DNA from: a bacterium
Lineage (GTDB): Bacteria > UBA9089 > CG2-30-40-21
Direction: 5' to 3'
DNA length: 10,205 bases
NCBI GenBank assembly: GCA_018814245.1
Contig: JAHIZN010000321.1
Span: 1-10,205 of the forward strand
The position numbers were made by a program, and so were the translations under genes. This document shows positions 6,147 through 10,205 of this stretch, in pieces (position 1 is the first letter of the stretch; each line of letters begins with the position of its first letter). The notes under the pieces are model-generated. The model was not told the origin of the DNA and searched no databases. It was given only the letters and a program-made list of their open reading frames with translations.

Positions 6147-8653
6147 TTTTTATAATACTCCTTATCCTTAATCCTCTCTATGGCAATTTCCATGTATTCC
6201 TCATTCTTTTCTATCCCGGTACATCCTCTTTCATAAATATCCGCTACCAATGGAATACTCCCTATCCCCATAAATGGGTCTACTATATTATCTTGTGGAT
6301 TTGTACATCCGAGTATAAGCCTTTTAACCACCTCTAATGGCTTCTGGGCAGGGTGTTTTCCATGTTTTCTTTCTCTTGAGGGTGTCAAAGGGATATCCCA
6401 CATATTTCTCATTTGCTTGCCATTATTTAATTCTTTCATTGTATTGTAATTAAAAGCCCAATTTTTAGCTTTTTTGGGATTGTTATTTACCGCCCATATT
6501 ATGTATTCTGCGCTTTCGCAAAACATCCTATGGGTAATATTAGGAAAGGCATTTCTCTTATACCAGATGATAGAATTCACAATTTTTATCTCCAATTCAT
6601 TTAAAATCCCGCCTATGGTAAAAATATTATGCATACTTCCAAAGATAATGATATTACCATTTTCCTTTACCACCCTTGTTATCTTTTGAATCCAATCTCT
6701 GGTGAAATTTACATAATCTTTATTGGAAAACTTATCCCAATCTTCAGATATCTTTGTGAACTTCTTTTGTTCCGCCCAGTAGCCATTTGATTTAAGCCAA
6801 CCAATTTCCTTTTTGTGGTCATATCCGGAGATGTTGTATGGTGGGTCAGTAATGCAAGCATCAAATTCATTTTCTCCAAATTCATCTAACAAGGATAGAC
6901 TATCATCAAGATAAAATTCCAAATTCTTATCCTTAAATTTAAGATTACTTTTAGGCTTTAGTGCCCAGGTGTTTTTATCCTTATTGTAGATACAAACATC
7001 TTCCAAACAACCTGGCAGGTCTTTATATTTTGTGGAAAGTTTATGGAGTTCTCCTCTCTTATACAACCCTTCAATTAAACCACTATTAACTATCTCGGAT
7101 GTAGATGCCTCTCCTCCTTTAGCAGATAAAATTTTCTTTACCAAGGTTCTGATTTCTATCTCTGAATCCCATGTTTTTTTCTCCTTAGTTATAGATTTCT
7201 TTCTTTTCCGAAATATCAGGAGGCATTCCCCTTTAATTGTAGATTTAGGGCTATTAATCTGCTTATAGGTATACTTATTTCTATTTACAGGGATTTGCTT
7301 AATAAAATCAAACCCGGCATTAGTACAGGCATCAAGGAAATTGCACCAATTCTCAAGCTTAGTATCATTAAACCAGACACAGGCATACTTATTGGGTTTC
7401 AACACATCATGGATTAATTGAAAAGATTTATGTATATCCTCAAAATATCTTTTAAGGTTTTTGCCTTGTTCCCGATTGCTTACTACAATTTCATCTTCTA
7501 ACACAGCCTTATATCCAGTGAAATATTCCCAGAGTTTTAAGTATTCTGAATAAGCCACAATGTCCATATAGGGTGGGTCTGTCATCACAAAATCAATACT
7601 ATCAGGAGGAATTTCATCATTACTTATTTTCTGGAATGGTTTATTGAGAATAACCACAGAGTTTGTATTTATATTATTGTGTGTTTTCATCCGTATCAAT
7701 TTATTAAATCTATCTTGAAATAGGTACCAGATATTTCTTTCTACACGCTGATTGGTTGGCATCCAGTATGGAAATTGAGATTGGGACTTACGGTCAGTGA
7801 ATTTGGCCAGATGAATGCATGAACTCAATACTGCAATAAGGTCTTCTTTCTCAGGGCAGTCTTCAAAATTAGAGATAATTTCTTTTACCCTTTTCATGAA
7901 ATAAAACGCCCTGTTAGGAAAGATATCCGATATATACATTCCATTTTTAACGGCTATCCTTGAATTTGGTAAGAGTTTCATAGATTCATCAGGTAATATT
8001 TTTAATCCTTCATTAATTGCCATTTGTATATTAACTTCCTCATTTGAAATATCTCTAGTATAAGTTTTTTCGCAGGAATGGCAGTGGTATTGTAGTATCT
8101 TTGGAATATTTACGCCATCTTTATAATCATATTCTATCTTTAATAGAGTTCCTGAATCTCTACATTCCGAACATAATACTGAATAATATTTTTCAAGTTC
8201 ATCTTTTAATTCGGATTTGACCTGCAATAGAAAGGTTTGTAGGCGAGTCAAATCACTTTTTCTTAAGATAGTATCAAGGATTTTGACAGGAAGCTCATTT
8301 ATTTCCACTCCAATAGGATGTATTCCTTTATTTTGTCTTAATGCCTCAAGAATGGTTGTTCCATACCCCATAAATGGGTCTAAGAGGGTACCTTTATCTG
8401 GCAGGAAGGATTTTAATACTAAATCAGTTACATTATGAGGTTTTTTTGACCAGTATAGATGCCAGTCATACATAAGCCCTTTATTGGTAGGGGTAATTTT
8501 AGAAATTTCTTCTTCTAACTTATCAAAGTTTATATCTATAACTTCCTCTGACTTGGGGATATTGATATTCTTATTCAAATGAGAGGATGCACCAAGACAG
8601 TTTGATTTTTCATACTCATAATCTTTCATGGCTAAGTTGAGTTGTTGTTCCAT
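6131..8653 (-). CDS. Dual-domain DNA methyltransferase
   Basis: This is an 840-aa fusion of two methyltransferase domains of opposite motif order. In the first (about 55-485), motif I (D92-PFMGYG) comes before motif IV (DPPY, 359-362), and a zinc-ribbon-like insertion (C161/C164, C191/C194) lies between them. In the second (about 570-830), motif IV (DPPY, 603-606) comes before HPAQKP (767-772) and motif I (DPFMGIGS, 792-799), the beta-class order. The region 495-565 between them may be a small helix-turn-helix. DPPY points to N6-adenine methylation. Two fused domains are known in methylases of asymmetric sites, where each modifies one strand; that role here is inferred. The ATG at 8651-8653 has GGGG (8664-8667) about 10 nt upstream. 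It is the first gene after the 8709-8737 promoter and overlaps the methylase-nuclease gene. It presumably protects host DNA from that nuclease. Confidence 0.88.
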   Translation of the reverse strand: MEQQLNLAMKDYEYEKSNCLGASSHLNKNINIPKSEEVIDINFDKLEEEISKITPTNKGLMYDWHLYWSKKPHNVTDLVLKSFLPDKGTLLDPFMGYGTTILEALRQNKGIHPIGVEINELPVKILDTILRKSDLTRLQTFLLQVKSELKDELEKYYSVLCSECRDSGTLLKIEYDYKDGVNIPKILQYHCHSCEKTYTRDISNEEVNIQMAINEGLKILPDESMKLLPNSRIAVKNGMYISDIFPNRAFYFMKRVKEIISNFEDCPEKEDLIAVLSSCIHLAKFTDRKSQSQFPYWMPTNQRVERNIWYLFQDRFNKLIRMKTHNNINTNSVVILNKPFQKISNDEIPPDSIDFVMTDPPYMDIVAYSEYLKLWEYFTGYKAVLEDEIVVSNREQGKNLKRYFEDIHKSFQLIHDVLKPNKYACVWFNDTKLENWCNFLDACTNAGFDFIKQIPVNRNKYTYKQINSPKSTIKGECLLIFRKRKKSITKEKKTWDSEIEIRTLVKKILSAKGGEASTSEIVNSGLIEGLYKRGELHKLSTKYKDLPGCLEDVCIYNKDKNTWALKPKSNLKFKDKNLEFYLDDSLSLLDEFGENEFDACITDPPYNISGYDHKKEIGWLKSNGYWAEQKKFTKISEDWDKFSNKDYVNFTRDWIQKITRVVKENGNIIIFGSMHNIFTIGGILNELEIKIVNSIIWYKRNAFPNITHRMFCESAEYIIWAVNNNPKKAKNWAFNYNTMKELNNGKQMRNMWDIPLTPSRERKHGKHPAQKPLEVVKRLILGCTNPQDNIVDPFMGIGSIPLVADIYERGCTGIEKNEEYMEIAIERIKDKEYYKKCIGY

Positions 8654-8684
8654 ATTAGTTCATCCCCTTTATTCAAACACTTCA

Positions 8685-8704
8685 ATGAGTTCAATTGAAC
8701 TCAT
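8685..8704. promoter_or_regulatory. 20-bp perfect palindromic operator
   Basis: ATGAGTTCAATTGAACTCAT is its own inverse complement over all 20 bases. It begins 4 nt downstream of the -10 box and covers the predicted transcription start of the methyltransferase cassette (about 8702). That position is typical of a repressor operator. A dimeric repressor is implied; no small controller gene is present in the cassette. The winged-helix DUF4325-like protein is one candidate in the window. I saw no second copy here. Confidence 0.7.
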
Positions 8705-8708
8705 CTAC

Positions 8709-8737
8709 AATATATCATATTCTTATAAAATTGTCAA
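8709..8737 (-). promoter_or_regulatory. Near-consensus sigma70 promoter of the methyltransferase cassette
   Basis: On the minus strand a perfect TTGACA -35 box (8732-8737) is followed after exactly 17 nt by TATATT (8709-8714, 5/6). The promoter begins 20 nt downstream of the STAS-ATPase stop codon and would give a leader of about 50 nt before the first methyltransferase. Such strength, with an operator over the start site, suggests tight repression rather than weak constitutive expression. Confidence 0.85.
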
Positions 8738-8756
8738 GTATTTTTTTGCCACTTTC

Positions 8757-9662
8757 TTAAAATTCAGGTAAAATAATGCTTATTTGTGTTCCGGGGAAAA
8801 ATCTAAGTAAGGATTGTTGGGGTTTTGTGGCATCCCAGCCAGGGACTATGCCTACCTTGGCTATTCCTGAGCGAATCATAAATTTACCGTTCCATTTTTG
8901 GACCAATTTTCTTACATTAGTTAATCCGTGTCCCCTGCCTATGTCCTCATAACGGGATGTACTTTTAAATAAAGCCAACTCGATAGCTAATGTATCAGAC
9001 CATTTTTCACCATACAAATCGCTATACCTCTGGCCAAGAGATTCCTTTATCCCTATGCCTAAGTCCATCACCGCAATCTTTACCACATTTTTACCCAGTT
9101 TTTTCTCATAGAAATACTTTTGAATGCCCACATAACCTACATTTTGACTATGTTCCGGAATATTCTGGCAAATCTCGGATAGGGCAACAATAAAGGAATC
9201 AATTGCCGCATCATTATAATGGAGGTGTGTCCGAAGAATGACCTCTGCACCTCTCCTCACCCTATCCACTATCGAATGGATGTCATCTGTTCCCTCTATC
9301 TTTGTAATCTCAAGCAGGACATCCGAATGGCTACTACGCAAAAATTGGTCTTCTATCTGCATTGTGGAAATATCTATTTCAAAGGGAGGACTTACATTCT
9401 TAAAAAAGTCCATCCGCTCAAGATACTTTAACACATCCTCTGATTGAGGTAAGATAAGGATAGGGATGATGCCCAAATTCTTCCTTAAGTACCAACCCAA
9501 TTCCAATAACCCAATCATTCCATAAGTGTCGATAAACTCGACTTTTGCTAAATTGATGCTGACTTCATCCTTTATTCTATCTTTGTTAGGGTTTAATTGC
9601 AACAGTAGTCGGTCAAAGGTATTTTCATCTAAGTATGCAGATGAATATAAACTACAAGGCAT
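8757..9662 (-). CDS. STAS domain-GHKL ATPase fusion regulator
   Basis: This is a 301-aa cytoplasmic protein that fuses an N-terminal STAS-like domain (about 30-95) to a histidine-kinase-like GHKL ATPase domain (about 145-300). ATPase motifs are the N box E163-x3-N167, the G1 box D200-LGIG and the G2 box G242-RGHGL. The STAS part has 'KVEFIDTYGMIGLLELG', where T46 lies at the place of the phosphorylated serine of anti-sigma antagonists such as SpoIIAA. The pattern recalls SpoIIAB/SpoIIAA-type switches in one polypeptide. The ATG at 9660-9662 has an excellent GGAGGAG (9668-9674) at 5-nt spacing. The YacP-like gene ends 17 nt upstream, so the two form an operon. The likely partner is the DUF4325-like protein, now about 6.3 kb away across the methylase cassette. 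The signal sensed is unknown. Confidence 0.82.
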   Translation of the reverse strand: MPCSLYSSAYLDENTFDRLLLQLNPNKDRIKDEVSINLAKVEFIDTYGMIGLLELGWYLRKNLGIIPILILPQSEDVLKYLERMDFFKNVSPPFEIDISTMQIEDQFLRSSHSDVLLEITKIEGTDDIHSIVDRVRRGAEVILRTHLHYNDAAIDSFIVALSEICQNIPEHSQNVGYVGIQKYFYEKKLGKNVVKIAVMDLGIGIKESLGQRYSDLYGEKWSDTLAIELALFKSTSRYEDIGRGHGLTNVRKLVQKWNGKFMIRSGIAKVGIVPGWDATKPQQSLLRFFPGTQISIILPEF

Positions 9663-9679
9663 AATATCTCCTCCTGTTT

Positions 9680-10063
9680 TTAACCAGATGACGATAATCC
9701 TAAATTCTTTCTGATTTGCTGGGCACCCATTGTCTTTTGCCCCATTTTCTTCACATAGTTGATTACCTCTCTATCTGAAGAGGCAACGGTGATATTAGAG
9801 TCAACATTTCTACTTACTATTGCTTTAATTACATCATCGGCAATAGCTTCTCTCCCTGAATAAATTATTTCCACCCCTTCCTTAAATTGAGCAGATTTCT
9901 CCCCGTGGTCAAATACTACAGTTATTTGCTCACCTATCTTTTTCTGATATGAAATCAATAGCTCAACAAACCTATCTCGTTCCTCCTCAAAAGGTTTTCC
10001 TTTTAGAGGGGCTGTTTTAGCACTTGATTTAATCACATTATTTCCATCAATAATCAACCACAT
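9680..10063 (-). CDS. YacP/NYN-domain RNase-like protein
   Basis: This is a 127-aa PIN-like NYN domain protein of the YacP/Rae1 group, whose studied members are ribosome-associated endoribonucleases. Conserved acidic positions are visible in 'MWLIIDGNNVI' at the N-terminus, 'VVFDHG', 'AIADDVI' and 'VASSDREVI', followed by the typical 'MGAQQI' ending. It is shorter than B. subtilis YacP (about 170 aa) but contains the domain core. The ATG at 10061-10063 is chosen because family members start just before the first strand. An upstream GTG (10102) would add 13 residues encoded by the 86-bp repeat. No clear Shine-Dalgarno sequence precedes either start. Its stop lies 17 nt before the STAS-ATPase start, so it is co-transcribed with that gene. 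Whether it is functionally linked to the island is unknown. Confidence 0.75.
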   Translation of the reverse strand: MWLIIDGNNVIKSSAKTAPLKGKPFEEERDRFVELLISYQKKIGEQITVVFDHGEKSAQFKEGVEIIYSGREAIADDVIKAIVSRNVDSNITVASSDREVINYVKKMGQKTMGAQQIRKNLGLSSSG

Positions 10064-10075
10064 TTTTTTATTACT

Positions 10076-10161
10076 CGCACATGCCACAAGCAAGTGCAAC
10101 ACTATTTCTGTTAGATTGTCAACTGATAATTGGGGATAGCGATCTATATCGTGTCAATCTC
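10076..10161 (+). repeat. 86-bp island-flanking inverted repeat, right copy
   Basis: This is the inverse of 1662-1747, with 79/86 identity and no gaps. It begins 12 nt upstream of the YacP-like ATG, so it replaces or forms that gene's upstream region. Two TTGACA hexamers occur on the minus strand within it, but neither has a fitting -10 box at normal spacing. Confidence 0.9.
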
Positions 10162-10205
10162 TTAGGAGATATGGAGATAATGAAAATAGGGAGATATGAA
10201 GATAA
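10081..10205 (+). other. Open frame running off the window edge, doubtful partial gene
   Basis: From the ATG at 10081 the plus strand stays open for 41 codons to the window end, starting MPQASATLFLLDCQLIIGDS. The first 27 codons lie in the 86-bp repeat and match the frame of the ORF at 1620-1742. There is no Shine-Dalgarno sequence, and the downstream part is low-complexity repeat. A real divergent gene cannot be excluded without the next bases, but a chance frame through repeats is at least as likely. Confidence 0.2.
10165..10205. repeat. 16-bp direct repeat with 25-bp period at window edge
   Basis: GGAGATATGGAGATAA (10165-10180) recurs as GGAGATATGAAGATAA (10190-10205), 15/16 identical and 25 bp apart. 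The second copy ends exactly at the window border, so a longer tandem array may continue beyond it. It directly abuts the 86-bp repeat. Confidence 0.55.

Noticed and set aside
10076..10161. Promoter for the YacP-like gene inside the 86-bp repeat (two TTGACA hexamers)
   Set aside because: Neither hexamer has a recognisable -10 box 16-18 nt downstream.

Overview
The window is AT-rich bacterial DNA, probably from an uncultivated or environmental lineage. Nothing in it fixes a phylum: rimO and a YacP-like gene are broadly bacterial, and the intergenic DNA is unusually rich in short dispersed inverted repeats. All seven convincing genes lie on the minus strand, so transcription runs from right to left.

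In transcription order, the right part (10063 to 8757) holds a short YacP/NYN-family RNase-like gene, then a protein fusing a STAS domain to a GHKL (histidine-kinase-like) ATPase. The middle part (8653 to 3783) is a two-gene restriction-modification-like cassette. Its first gene encodes a dual-domain DNA methyltransferase of 840 aa. Its second gene overlaps the first by 16 bp and encodes an N-terminal methyltransferase domain fused to a C-terminal Mrr-type nuclease, 787 aa. A near-consensus sigma70 promoter with a 20-bp perfect palindrome over its predicted start site precedes the cassette. Next come an HNH_5-like nuclease gene with its own good promoter (3644 to 2559) and a DUF4325-like STAS protein with a C-terminal winged helix (2442 to 1864). 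Last is rimO (1339 to 53), the ribosomal protein S12 methylthiotransferase, which is the only clear housekeeping gene.

The STAS-ATPase and the DUF4325-wHTH protein look like two halves of one signalling switch (ATPase/sensor plus DNA-binding STAS partner), with the nuclease and methylase genes lodged between them. The layout therefore looks like an accessory defence island, and the switch proteins may control the cassette. This is inference.

Two copies of an 86-bp repeat (79/86 identical, no gaps) in inverted orientation bracket the whole block from the DUF4325 gene to the YacP gene (1662-1747 and 10076-10161). The left copy sits in a 524-bp intergenic stretch upstream of rimO packed with further repeats: a 437-bp unit with 20-bp terminal inverted repeats, a deletion derivative of the 86-bp family, a 29-bp perfect palindrome and a 27-bp REP-like sequence that recurs inverted at 2482-2508. 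Positions 1-52, downstream of rimO, hold nothing recognisable.
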